The position numbers and the translations under genes were made by a program. A stretch of 64,000 bases of DNA from Helichrysum umbraculigerum (taxonomy: Eukaryota > Streptophyta > Magnoliopsida > Asterales > Asteraceae), in assembly GCA_949592205.1 (NCBI GenBank), contig CATIUR010000011.1, forward strand, positions 4,464,001-4,528,000. The letters are read 5' to 3'. Numbering within the stretch: the first letter of the stretch is position 1; every line of letters begins with the position of its first letter. The notes beneath the pieces were generated by a model. The model saw only the letters and a program-made list of their open reading frames with translations, made no database searches and was not told where the DNA came from. Of this stretch, positions 34,710 through 47,099 are shown piece after piece.

Positions 34710-35415
34710 TAGGCCTGTAAACGAACCGAACGAACACAAATGGAGTCTGTTCGTGTTCGTTCATTAAGGTTTTCACGAACAAACGAACGAACACGAACGG
34801 ATTGGCGAACGGATTTTGTTGTTATTGTTCGTTCATTAAGAAAATTTGTTTGTTCACGAACACAAACGAACGTACACGAACAAACACATAATTTAATGCA
34901 TTTCTTTATTAATACTTTAAACGAACCTCAACAAACATAAACGAACATATATGAAGATAAATTCATTTGCTTGGTTCGATCGTTGGAAATAGCAACACAT
35001 CTGGAAGCAGTGGAGGGAGAGAGTTGATGTGTTTTTGAAGTGGAGGGAAATGTGATATGAAAATATAAGGTAAAAATATCTAGATTTTTAATATTATCAA
35101 ATGAAAATATCAAAATACTAATAATATTTTATTTGATATTTAGCTTTATCAAAATAACATATACAAATATGTATTAATTTAATTAAACTATTAGTTAATA
35201 AACGAATATTTAACTGGACGTTCACAAACATGTTATCGAACGTTCACGAACGTAAATGAACGAACGAGACCTGTGTTCATGTTCGTTCATATAATTAAAC
35301 GAACGTAAAAAATTGTTCATGTTCGTTCATATAACGAACCGAACGAACATAAACGAACTTCCCGCCGAACAGTTCGCGAATAGTTCACCGAGCATTCAGT
35401 TCGCTTACAGGCCTA
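34710..35415. mobile_element. hAT MITE filled with GTTCGTTCA-type motifs
   Basis: Terminal inverted repeats TAGGCCTGTAAACGAA / TTCGCTTACAGGCCTA (15 of 16 pair), 706 bp, with an exact 8-bp duplication. Both ends carry dense direct and inverted copies of GAACGAAC/GTTCGTTC. No transposase is present, so it must have moved by a hAT transposase encoded elsewhere. Confidence 0.88.
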
Positions 35416-35423
35416 TAGACAGC
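35416..35423. repeat. hAT target duplication TAGACAGC, right
   Basis: Matches 34702-34709. Confidence 0.88.
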
Positions 35424-35515
35424 CTTACCCTACCCTAGGGTAGAGAGGCTGCTTCCATGAGACCTCCGACAAGTGCGTGAGATTAAATTAAAATTTTATG
35501 TATTAATTTTTAATA

Positions 35516-36761
<1,246 letters not shown>

Positions 36762-36764
<3 letters not shown>

Positions 36765-37031
36765 CTCAATAATATCTTATATAATAAAAGAATTTTATCC
36801 ACAAGGATTCTATTTACGGAAATTCAATCACAGTCAAAGGATTTTATTTATAGCTTCTCTAGTTTAAAGATTTTATTAAAGAATAAAGTCAATGGAAAAG
36901 AAAAATCCTAATATGCCTTTAAACCGACTAAAAATGGGCAAAATACACCACTACTAATGGTTCTTTGTATTAATCTCTATAACCAAATATCCGACCTTGA
37001 AATGAAATATTTCGACCTTTGATTTTCCATA

Positions 37032-37103
<72 letters not shown>

Positions 37104-37260
37104 GTAGCAGGGTTGAAGAACACAAATACTTAGCCGGGAATCCAGTAGCGGTTGACAGTTGTGGCAGTATTTATGACACCTGTCAAATTAGGACTAGTAA
37201 TTAGTTCCTAATCATCTGTTAATACATGTAATTAGTTATATGTTAGGCTAATTAATGTAT

Positions 37261-37297
<37 letters not shown>

Positions 37298-37790
37298 AAT
37301 ATATATACAATTATGCGATTTGATTAAATCGTACTCATTTCAAATCGAATGTAATTCGATACAATTAATACGGACGTTGGTGAACAAAATTGTTAAATAA
37401 TATAACATTATTTACTAACACTATTATACCAAAAATATTATTTTGATAATATTTTCTAATTACCTCGTATCGTACAAACAAAGTCTATGCGATTAAAATA
37501 TTAAACGTGCAAACAATCGAAACAAATCTAAGTTATATTTTATAACTCAATTATAAAGTATTAGATGAAACACTTCGACAAAAATATCGAATAACTAATC
37601 GTATTTTAGAACATATATTTAAACGCGTACAAAATTATTTAAACGGTCCGGGAAACGAACACCGCACCGAACGCAAACACATGGGTACAAAAAAATTGGT
37701 GAGGCCACACTTAGTGACCCCACCAAAAACCGGCCCAACACCCCCCCCCCCCCCCCCCCCCAAACCCCTCTTTATTTTCATTATTACACA
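36762..37790. repeat. 1.1-kb tandem duplication, unit 2
   Basis: Second copy of 35651-36761, with TA tracts at about 37033-37101 and 37262-37293. It ends where TTTATTTTCATTATT continues into ACACAAAAC rather than into ATT repeats. It carries a 21-C run at 37741. Confidence 0.88.
37741..37761. repeat. Poly-C run of 21
   Basis: Unit 1 of the duplication has only CAACCCCCCACCC at the same place, so the run expanded after duplication. The minus strand is an uninterrupted G21. Confidence 0.92.
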
Positions 37791-38250
37791 AAACACGCAC
37801 TAACTCATTTCTCACTCTATTTCCTCTCTAAACTACCACCACACCACCGCCACTTCCACCGCCGATTTCCACCATCAAAATCCATTATTCCATCTAGCTC
37901 ATTTGGAGAAAAAGAACCACGACGTCAAGCTCTACACTTCTACCTTTTTGGTTTCCGCTCGCGTTAACTTGTAAGATTCCGACAAATCTCGAAAACTCTT
38001 CGATTTCGTTTATTTTACTTGTATGTTGTTAATCTAACTTAGAAATGTCCAAATATATGTTTAAAACTAGTTTTCGGAACATTGTCAGAAAGTTTGCGGT
38101 TTTGGTCATTTTGTGAAATCGACACTTAAAACGACTCACGACACAAAGTAATAATTTTTATTAACTCTACAAACTGATATAAGGGTTGGGTAAAAGATTC
38201 GGACCGAACGGAGATCGTTAAATGCGTTTTTGACAAGTTTAGGGGCTGGT

Positions 38251-38730
38251 CAGACGCGAGTGTCGCCAGGGCCAAAAACAGCGTAGCGACAGGGCCAAAA
38301 CACTGAAACCCTCTTCTTGCAACACTTGCTTAATTGCCGCCAAAACCCTCTTTTTGCGACACTTAGGTTAAGTGTCGGCAACAATCAAACCCAACACTCC
38401 CAGCAACACTACATCGAAGTGACGCCTATTTCTGTAACGGTACACCAGCGACACTTGCACAAGTGTCGCCATAATCAGAAACCTACGACACTTGCCTAAG
38501 TGTCGCCTATAATCAATACTTACTTGACCCGACACTTCACCCTAGTGACGCAAAAATCAATGGACCAATTTACCCGACACTTACCTGAAGTGACGCTTCA
38601 ATCCGAAACCCGACACTTGCCTAAGTGTCGCCACCACATGCGACACTCCTTCGAATGTCGCCAATAAAACTGAACTTACATTTTTATGCGACACTACCTT
38701 GAGTGTTGGCAAAAACTATTAAGTGTCGCC
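38251..38730. repeat. Palindrome cassette GCGACACTT/AAGTGTCGC in LTR B
   Basis: About fifteen direct and inverted copies of CGACACTT and AAGTGTCGC spread over 480 bp, in the first predicted intron of the LTR. The same word family forms the cassette of the inner gypsy LTRs (13913, 21281). Confidence 0.8.
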
Positions 38731-38918
38731 GAAAACAGAATGCTTTCAACTCATTTTATACTAAGTGTTGAACTTGTATAAACTCTAATACTTATACGAT
38801 ACGGCTTATAAAACGCACATGACATACTTGTGAGTATAACACTTCGAAATCAAAATAATAATGTTGAGATTATTATTACAATCAATCACCAAGGGGCCGT
38901 ACGCGTTTTCAAAACACA

Positions 38919-39109
38919 GGTTAATCAACCAAATCGAATTCATTTGGACAAGTTAATCAACCAAATCGAAGTCATTTGGACAAGTTAATCAACCAAATCG
39001 TAGTCATTTGGACAAGTTAATCAACCAAATCGTAGTCATTTGGACAAGTTAATTAACCAAATCGTAGTCATTTGAACAAGTTAATCAACCAAATCGTAGT
39101 CATTTGGAC
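38919..39109. repeat. 32-bp tandem repeat, six copies
   Basis: The unit contains AAGTTAATCAACCAAATCG and then TAGTCATTTGGAC; period 32, with few differences. There are no spacers. It begins exactly at the predicted splice acceptor at 38919, so it would lie in the middle exon of the LTR B leader. Confidence 0.9.
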
Positions 39110-40028
39110 ATTCTAGTTGGATGAACAACTACAAAGGTAGTCTTTTGAGATACCTGCTTACACTCATAACCATCGCGTGTCATGGACACCCACAGATTAC
39201 AAGTCTTTGGACACCCATAAGTTTATTAAGTTAAACGCTTCAAGACTCAGGTGAGTCTCATGGCCCCTCTTTTACAGTTTTTTCAGGGGTGTGATATATT
39301 GCTCGATTTGTTTTACAATATGAACACAAGTACGAAATCAAACAAATACTACATGAGTTATTTCACTAATCTTTTCAAAGCCCTCCTCAATATAGTTTGG
39401 TAATACGTTGTAGCGTGAATATTACTATATGGTACCATATAGGATTGACCATCCTCGTCCGGTTTAGTATGCACTAACTGGTTAACGGATGTATTAATAT
39501 TTGTTCAGACGAGTGTAGATTAGGCACTCGTAGGAGGCACCTCGATCAGGATACCTTAAATGTGGACCTGACACCTCGAGTTAAGCTCAGACTATGTGCT
39601 CATGACCATATAATCTCTTTTATTTTCCTATTGCAACTTAAATTCAATTAAAATTTTGTGGTTCATACAATTATGTTTTGACATACAATGAGCTCACCAG
39701 CATTCGCTGACCCATTTTAGCATGTATCACAGGTTCTCAGCAGTAGGTTGGACTACCCAATCAAGATTCATTAGCTCGAGTCAGCGTTCAAACAATCAGA
39801 GATTTAATGTAAATCTCTCAATTCAGAAACTAAGCTAATGTAAACTATATTTTTGATGTAAACTATGATTTCATCAATACAAGTTGTGAAACGACGCATA
39901 TAGTGGTCGTTCATTATATCTTTGTGCTGTGATTGCCGGATTTAGTCGCGCCCCGACCCAAACCGTTTTCGCATCTTAAATTTGAGTGTGCGACAGTATT
40001 GGTGTACGGCAGCAGCAACGGTGAATCT

Positions 40029-40036
40029 GATGCAAT
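40029..40036. repeat. hAT target duplication GATGCAAT, left
   Basis: Identical to 40493-40500. Confidence 0.8.
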
Positions 40037-40492
40037 AATAGTTGTCAACTCGTGACTCGACTCGTGATTCTGAATGTTGAGTTTTAACTCGTGACTCAAC
40101 TCGACTCGTAAGAGTCATAATATTATAAGAAATACATATAATTATATCTATATGTAAATTATTTTTTAGATTTCTATCTTTAATTGAAGTAAAATATGAT
40201 GAAAGTCATTAAATAAATACAAATGTTTAATTTAAAATGGATTATTAGTCATTTCCTATCATATTTTGTCATTTTAGATTTTTTTATTAGATTACATTAA
40301 ACGTTTGTCCGAATTCTGATTCGTAAGAGTCGCCTAAAACTCGTAATAGTCGCTCACGACTCGTAAGAGTCAATAAATGACTCGTAAGAGTCAAAGTCAT
40401 TTACGAGTCGGGGTCCGAGTCGTCTCGTTTTTTAAATTTCTGAGTCGACTCGTAAGAGTCGACCGGTGAATCGTAAGAGTTTAACAACTATG
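40037..40492. mobile_element. hAT MITE filled with GACTCGTAAGAGTC motifs
   Basis: The ends are AATAGTTGTCAAC and GTTTAACAACTATG, an imperfect inverted repeat, flanked by an exact 8-bp duplication. Both sides carry repeated ACTCGTGACTCG and the palindrome GACTCGTAAGAGTC. No coding sequence. A related fragment lies at 60485-60600. Confidence 0.8.
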
Positions 40493-40500
40493 GATGCAAT
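40493..40500. repeat. hAT target duplication GATGCAAT, right
   Basis: Matches 40029-40036. Confidence 0.8.
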
Positions 40501-40844
40501 CTTTACTACGGCAGCAGTGGTTTACGGTTGCAACGACGGTATATCCGGTTTGGGTTCACAAATGATCTAGGCTGTATAGCTCTCCGGACAATAAGACATA
40601 TTTTAAACTAAAGATGATATTTTCTTATTATTATTATGTCAATTATTTGTACAATTCTAACGTGTGTAAACTTTTAAAGTAGACAATGACTTAAAGCGGA
40701 AGAAAAAAACATGATAATTTACACGTCAACTTGCATAGCTTTAATCATTAAAAATGTGAGAGCAATGATAATAATAATAAAAAAAAGTAAATAAATTAGC
40801 TTTACTTTATTACATAGCCCCACCTTATGAAATTCATGTCCTAA

Positions 40845-40858
40845 CAACCTAAATAATT
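40845..40858. repeat. SINE target duplication, left
   Basis: CAACCTAAATAATT, identical to 41202-41215. Confidence 0.85.
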
Positions 40859-41201
40859 CCTTGATGCTTAGCTCACTTGGTTGAGCAAAGTGGTTTTATA
40901 CCATAGGTCATGGGTTCAATCTCAATCAAGGACATGGAAATTTCATTGGGGTCTTGGCCCAGTGGTTAGGGAGTTTTCCATAATGGTTTCTTCCTGGGGG
41001 TGATGAATTCGAGCCTTGTTGTGAGGGGGACTCCTGCGACGCTATACCCATCCAAGACATGGGAGAACAACCCCTATAGGGCGTCGCCTTGGCTTAGAAT
41101 TCAGGGGCGGTTACCCGATTCAGGGGAGTAACCGTTTGTGGAGATGATCGGGTGGGCCAAAGATCCGTCAGTGATTCCACTACTACCTTTCAAAAAAAAC
41201 A
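40859..41201 (+). mobile_element. SINE, dimeric tRNA-like type, copy 2
   Basis: 343 bp with two Pol III-like modules: A-box-like TTAGCTCACTTGGTTGAGC with B-box-like GGGTTCAATCTC, and a second starting TTGGCCCAGTGGTTAGG with ATTCGAGCC. It ends in an A-rich tail and has an exact 14-bp target duplication, so it is a complete retroposed copy. Same family as 29788-30139. SINEs depend on a LINE reverse transcriptase supplied in trans. Confidence 0.85.
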
Positions 41202-41215
41202 CAACCTAAATAATT
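41202..41215. repeat. SINE target duplication, right
   Basis: Matches 40845-40858 after the A-tail. Confidence 0.85.
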
Positions 41216-42715
41216 TTATTTATTTATTTATTTTTTATCGGAAAGAACCTAAATAAATTTGATAAACCTCTTTCACTCGATCTACAGGAAACCGAGAAAC
41301 TTGATTCTATAGTAGGTTATCATATTATGCATTTTTCTCAACTTTCGAAATACAGGTGAATGGCTTTCCTCATATCACTTTAAGCACTTGTTTATGCTGA
41401 TGCACATTTCATTTTGCAATTATAGGTGTGTAAAATTTTAATTAAAATTAAATGGAATGAGCTAGATAAAAAAACTCTTCAAGAGAGCAAGGGCGTGTGT
41501 GGCAATTTAGAGTCTTAACTCTTATGTAGTCACCTAGTGTGAATCCCATCCGATGAACGGTTCTATATAAAATTTGATGATGTATATATGTATATTAGTC
41601 AATTAAAATTCAAACAAAACATGAGTCAGATCTAACTTTATGTTAACTATATTAATTAAAGCAAAAACAAGATACCAAGCAATCAAGCAAGATATATATA
41701 AATGTTCAAATAAAGTGACAAATCATGCAAATTTCATTTTTAGCAGTTGATGATTTAAAATGTATCTTTACATGAAAGATACATAAATGTGTACCGTTAG
41801 ATAACTAAAAATTGAATTAGAAGAAAGAACGTTTAAATAATTATGAAACTAAGTAACCTTACTTACATATTTAGATATAACTATAGCACCAACACTATAC
41901 ACAAATGTATCTATAATATATACATTCAACATATATTGCACAATGTAGACATCCAATTATCAATTTGCAAAAGAAATAAACAATCATATCAATCTTTTTT
42001 CATATTCTAGTTGGTTTTCATTTAGATTCTTGAATCTACAAGAAATTGTCACGATGCATGCTATATCTTTTGAAATCCAACTCACAAAAAGTAATGAGTA
42101 TTGTGGATGACCTTTACGTAATTTCATATTGAGATAGGTTGTAAAATGATTTATGATGAAACCATTAAACCTTTAAATTTAAAGACAAATAAAGAAGTTT
42201 AGCGAAATGTTTAAATTATTTGAGTCATATTTTCATATTAGCAATCATCACCGTCATATTAATATTTTTCATACTACTTAATACATTAATTATGAAGAAA
42301 CCCTACAATTATTGTCATTCAAAATAAATAATGGAAATTGATAAAAGTTTCACATAAAGATAATATTTTGTTAACTTCCTTTTAAGTTAATGTAAATAAT
42401 AATATAAATGTCTATTAAGAAATGATGATTTTTATAACTTATGAAACTAATGCATGGATAATGAAAAGTCATCTTAATGACATGTATTTTGATGAGATGA
42501 ATTCTAATGGATCTCTATTAAGAGGTCGATATGCAGGATTTTTATGACATGTGTAATTTAGTAGATGTGGCATCATGTAAAATAGATATATCATTAGGGG
42601 CTACTCAATTAATACATAGGTAAGAGATGGTATTCCGGTCTTTAGTATGTCGGGTTAACAGTACACTTCTATAAATTGCTTCCATATATATATGGATGAT
42701 GATTGTTAATAAGCT
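41216..42715. other. Intergenic DNA, no feature recognised
   Basis: AT-rich sequence. I see no gene, RNA or clear repeat. Confidence 0.5.
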
Positions 42716-42719
42716 AGTA

Positions 42720-43130
42720 AATATTTTGAAGAAAAATCAACAAAGGTAATTAGCTAAGTACGAATAAATAGTAGGCAAATTGCAATTAAACTTAAGGATA
42801 ATGCAAGTATTGTGACAAAAACGTGAGTACAAATAACTTAAATGCAAGAAAACAGTTAATAAAGCTAACAAAGTAAAATCGACACAAGGATATACGAGGA
42901 AAGCCCTTGATCTTGTTAGATCGGGGGCATAAAACCTCGGGAAGGACAATCGTTCATTTCCTTTGTTAATACTATTAAGAAAATCCGAGATAACTACAAA
43001 CTAAGAGCACATTATGATCGAACTATGTGTGTGTTGGGGAGAATCGGTGAAGAAGATGAATAAAAAGTGTGTTTTGATTGTAAGTAGCGAGAGTAAAGTG
43101 TGTTATCATTGGGCTAGAAGTATTTCCTAT
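42720..43130. mobile_element. Possible copia LTR/leader remnant
   Basis: The stretch with GGATATACGAGGAAAGCCC and CATAAAACCTCGGGAAGG resembles the TACGTGGAAAACCC/ACCACGGG motif found in leaders and LTRs of some plant copia elements. No coding sequence or termini were found. Confidence 0.3.
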
Positions 43131-43569
43131 CGCTCGTATGCCTTGTTTAAATACTAAATACAATATAATAGAAATTCAGAAATATATGGGATCCTCCGAG
43201 ATTCCCTGGATTGCCCGGATTGCTCCAACGCTCCCCTTGACCATGAATTCCACACGTGTTGAATTCTATTCCGTTTAAATTCTAGTAAGTCTCGATCCAA
43301 GCATTTCGGGGTCAACAAGCCACTTTCAATTCCGTGTATGACCCGGTAAAGATAGACAAAAAAAACACAGTTCAGTAATACATGATCCCGGAACATTGAA
43401 TAGCATGTATCTTTAACATACCTAAGGTCTCAATAATACCCAGAATCCTAAATATGTCTAAATACCCAACCATAGTCGGGATCTATAGCAAAAGCGAAAT
43501 CATGATCGAACATATCCCAGATCTTACGCATCTGTATCATACAAACATAATATCCCAATCAGTATTCTG

Positions 43570-44400
43570 CAAAACAATTTTTTTTATGTTATAAAATATA
43601 CTTATTTATGTCCCGTTATTCGTTTCTAAGTAATTTAGATCAACACGTAACACAAACGAGATACGGTCAAAACGAAACTCACCAAATAGGCCGGGTACCC
43701 GTCGGGTTATTTAAGCTTAAAGGGTGCAAAGGTTGTGACAATTTTCAAAGGGCTTATCCGGTTAAAATGGTTTACCCGCCAGATGTATCAACCGGGTAAG
43801 GGGGTTACGAGCCGGGTACGACCTTTCTCGCCGTGTACTCTTCCTGCACATCAGCAACTCAGATTTTAAATGTCAAATTTGGACTTGCATAACTTTCAAC
43901 TCATTTATAGTTAGGACCTAACATTTGCAGACACTCCCATTATAATATTGAAACAACCCCAAACTTAATTTTTTTTTTTTTTTTTTTACATATGTGATCC
44001 TAGCAAAGCCCTAGAATTGCGTACTTACACTAAAAAGACCACTGTGAGCGATTTACACATACATATGCGATCCTACAAAATTCTGGGATCGTGTACTTAC
44101 TCACAAAACTCGACTGTGATGAAAATGTACTATCATACGCGATCTTGGAAATTTCTGGTATCGCGAACTAATGCACAAATCTGAAACTCAGCAAATCTGA
44201 GATCTTTGACCAACTTTGGACGTACATAACTTTTTAATCGTTATGAGTTAGGACCTGAAATTTTGCAGACACCTCCACAATATCAAAATGAAACTTTTCC
44301 TTTTTTAACTTTTCAAATTTCACAAAAACAATGATTTTGGACGTATGACCAATTTATGATCGTTTGACCAATTTATGTAAAGTATAATATAAAAATTAGT
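43570..44400 (-). mobile_element. Reverse-oriented gypsy LTR remnant
   Basis: On the minus strand it matches the downstream part of the outer LARD LTR: (A)AAATTTCAGGTC, AAAAAGTTAT and GGTCAAA in the same order, followed by GCGATCC-type palindromes. A related module of about 120 bp occurs twice (43860-43980 and 44185-44330). The LTR termini are not visible. Confidence 0.5.
43991..44170. repeat. Palindrome cassette GCGATCC/GGATCGC, reverse remnant
   Basis: Three spaced copies of a TGCGATCCTA..TGGGATCG unit with degenerate bases. It is the same word family as the cassette at 10441-10555. Confidence 0.6.
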
Positions 44401-45459
44401 TTAGGGGCAATGTGTAGATACTGAAAGTAGGTTTACCACAAAAATTTAGTGCATATGTTGAAAATGAAACACATTTGATACAAACATATTTTTCAAAAAT
44501 TCCTTTATTAAATCACATTTGGTGTAGTCTTTAATTCATACATTGAAGATGCCCATGTGTTTTAGAGTGGACAATTTGAATATATTTTTTACATATGTAT
44601 TGGAGGGTTGCAAAAAGAAGCCAGCGAGTTAAACAGTTATATATTAACCGCAACACCTTATTGCGTATCTACTATATTTGTAGTAATATAAATATATAAT
44701 ATATGGAAGTTAGTGTTTGAAAATTTATTTAATTTGTGTCTAATGTTTATTATATGTAATATACTTATGTTTGCTATTTTTAATGCATCTAATTTTCAAA
44801 AATGATGTTTTGATGTATTTTGTTAATGTGTCGCCGTTTAAGGTGATATGTGGCATTCAGAGAGGTTGAAACATCATTGAAACGTTACAAAAATACACTA
44901 ATACATGCTCTTTGAAAGTTTGATGTATTAAAAATAGCAAACGTAAGTTTAGTACACATAATAGATATTAGGTACAAGTTAGATACTATAAATTTAAAGA
45001 TTAACAAAGTGAAAGTATATTATTAGAGGTGGTTTAATTATGACCACTTGCAATGGGTGTTATATTAGCTCATTATCAACTCACAATGCCTCCAGTGTCT
45101 GCAATGGAGGCGTTGTGGGGCATTCTTCAAAGTGCGTCGTCCAAAGAAAACGGGAAAAAAGGCCATGGTCATTTGTTTTCTTTTTTCTTTTGCATTATAT
45201 TAAGAAAATAAATAAAAGCATTAGTTAGTGGGTTACATGGGCAAAAACGGAGCATTTTGGTATTACCGTTGCTAATAACAAAAATGGTGTTGTGGTATTG
45301 TGCTAATGTGACAAAAAAAATAAAAAAATAAGAGTATTATGGTGTTACGACTAGGTGGTATAAATGATCAAAGACGTAAATGTAACATACTAATATATAG
45401 TACTACAGTAATTAGGCTATTGTTGTCCATGCTTTTTTGATAATCTATACTTCAAAGAT
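44400..45459. other. Intergenic DNA, no gene recognised
   Basis: Nothing convincing. A 62-codon frame at 45040-45228 has no recognisable motif and I do not call it. Confidence 0.45.
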
Positions 45460-46110
45460 ATCATTTATCCTCATTTTTTTCACACTTTTTAAAATTGTGT
45501 GGAATTATGTAAAATTCTTCACACTTATATATTTATGTAAAAAATTGTTACATCAAAAAGTTTGAAAATTACTTCCATACTCACATATATAAGTGTGAGA
45601 AAAAAGTCTACACTTAAAAGTGTGAAGATATTAGAACTTGTCAACACCTAAAATTGTGGAAAAAACTTTATACTCCCTACGTCCCATTTTGATTGTCACA
45701 TTTTAATTTTTAGAATCTTTCTTTGACAACTTTGACCTTGAATTTTTTTTTTTGTATTATATAATACTTGATGCAAATTATACCAATGAAAATACATTCA
45801 TAACTCAATCCATTCATATATTTTGTATCAAGTATTATATAACACAAAGAAAAATATTCAAGGTCAAAGTTGTCAAAGAAAGACTCTAAAAGTCAAAATG
45901 GGACAATCAAATTGGGACGGAGAGAGTAACATCCGATTTATCTACACTTTCTTTTGTGTGAAGAAATCATTTGTTACAAATTTTTATCACACTTTTAAGT
46001 GATGAAAATTTCTAATATCCTCATACTTATAAGTAGTGTGAGCTTTTCTTTCTTAAAATCTTATCTTTTATCAAAAAATTTATACACTTTTTAAAAGCAC
46101 GAAGAAAAAG
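45460..46110. mobile_element. Decayed DNA transposon with AAGTGTGAAGA repeats
   Basis: Many direct and inverted copies of CACACTT/AAGTGTG flank a nested Stowaway MITE. The words match those next to the CACTA-like end at 32596, so it may be the same family. No clear termini. Confidence 0.35.
45673..45926. mobile_element. Stowaway MITE
   Basis: 254 bp with terminal inverted repeats CTCCCTACGTCCCATTTT / AAATTGGGACGGAGAGAG, each flanked by TA (45671-45672 and 45927-45928). This is the Tc1/mariner Stowaway signature. Internally the arms remain complementary (CTTTGACAACTTTGACCTTG and inverse). Confidence 0.85.
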
Positions 46111-46259
46111 ATGTGGTAAAATAAAAAAATTTTCGAATAAATTTTAGTTCCACTAATTAATTAATCTCTAATAATACGTAGTATTTAAATTCAAGCACAT
46201 GATGCTACATATTACATCATCAGAAACCTTTCCCGTACGTCATTGATTATTATATATTA

Positions 46260-46270
46260 TATATAAATAA
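46260..46270 (+). promoter_or_regulatory. TATA box of the small two-exon gene
   Basis: TATATAAATAA lies 85 bp before the start codon at 46355 and is followed by a CA/CT-rich leader. A TGACGTAC-like element (minus strand) lies about 20 bp upstream. Confidence 0.55.
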
Positions 46271-46354
46271 ATGGGAGAAGCTAAAACACACCAACCTCTC
46301 TTCTGCAAATTTACATCCTCAAACACTTGCATCTTCATCCGCACCAACGACCCG

Positions 46355-46708
46355 ATGAACATAATAAACATTTTGGTATGTGATAGTTATTTCAGTTTTT
46401 ATGTTTTTACTAACATAGTGTAATCTATTTTTTTTACATACATACTTGATTTGATTTTGCAGTTATGTTTCCGTCAAAATCGAATGAAGGCAACTGATGA
46501 TGGCATGAAAAAAAAAGTGACAGATCCACCAAAGGTAGTGACTATTAATCAAGCATGTAACTCTACCTATGACTACAAAGAACCACCTACAATATCAGAC
46601 GTGGCTGATGAATTATCAGATGATTGGATAATGGATTCGCGTTTCCCAACAACATTAGATGTGGCTAATGACCCTGACTACAAGAAACGACTTACAATAT
46701 CAGAGTGA
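46355..46708 (+). CDS. Small two-exon gene of unknown function (88 residues)
   Basis: Exon 1 is 46355-46375 (MNIINIL) with donor GTATGT. Exon 2 is 46463-46708 with acceptor TTTTGCAG, in phase, giving 88 residues. I do not recognise the family. The N-terminus is hydrophobic for about nine residues but too short for a confident signal peptide. The middle is basic (RMKATDDGMKKK). The C-terminal half is acidic and repetitive: YDYKEPPTISDVADE and PDYKKRLTISE, with DVADELSDD and DVANDPD. A degenerate third unit is downstream at 47006-47090. A TATA box, CT-rich leader and clean splice sites argue for a real gene. A secreted peptide precursor with repeated DY motifs is a guess only. Confidence 0.5.
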
Positions 46709-47005
46709 TAAATTTAATCTTGATGGGTTGTTTCTTTGTTAGTATTTTATTAGTTTGTGTTATCTAGTAGTTGAATTAAGAAGTGGGTAGAAGTGTGGAC
46801 CGGTTCATAAGGATGTTGTGGCGTTCAAGTTGGTTAAAAGAGTTGATCCCACTTTTCCTAGTCTTTAGGTAGAACTAGTCTTTTTGATTTATGCATGTAC
46901 TCAACGTGGGTGTAAGCAGTAAGCCTATATACAGGCTTCTTCAATAAGAATGCAAATTAAGTTTTTCTGTAAAATTTCATTATATATTTGTGAGTTCTCA
47001 AAGGG

Positions 47006-47090
47006 CCTGAACCAACACAGACGTGGCTGATGAATTTTCAACTTCTTGGAAAATGGATTCGCATAACAGATCAAAAGATTTGTATAATGG
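47006..47090 (+). pseudogene. Degenerate repeat of the small gene's coding unit
   Basis: GACGTGGCTGATGAATTNTCA and ATGGATTCGC match exon 2 (46590-46650). The frame reads DVADEFSTSWKMDSHN and on to a stop near 47090, but the preceding segment is out of frame. It could be an exon duplicate or part of an alternative 3' end. Confidence 0.4.
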
Positions 47091-47099
47091 GTATTGAAT

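Noticed and set aside
38919..39109. CRISPR-like array of 32-bp repeats
   Set aside because: The units are directly adjacent with no spacers, and this is a plant nuclear sequence. It is a minisatellite.
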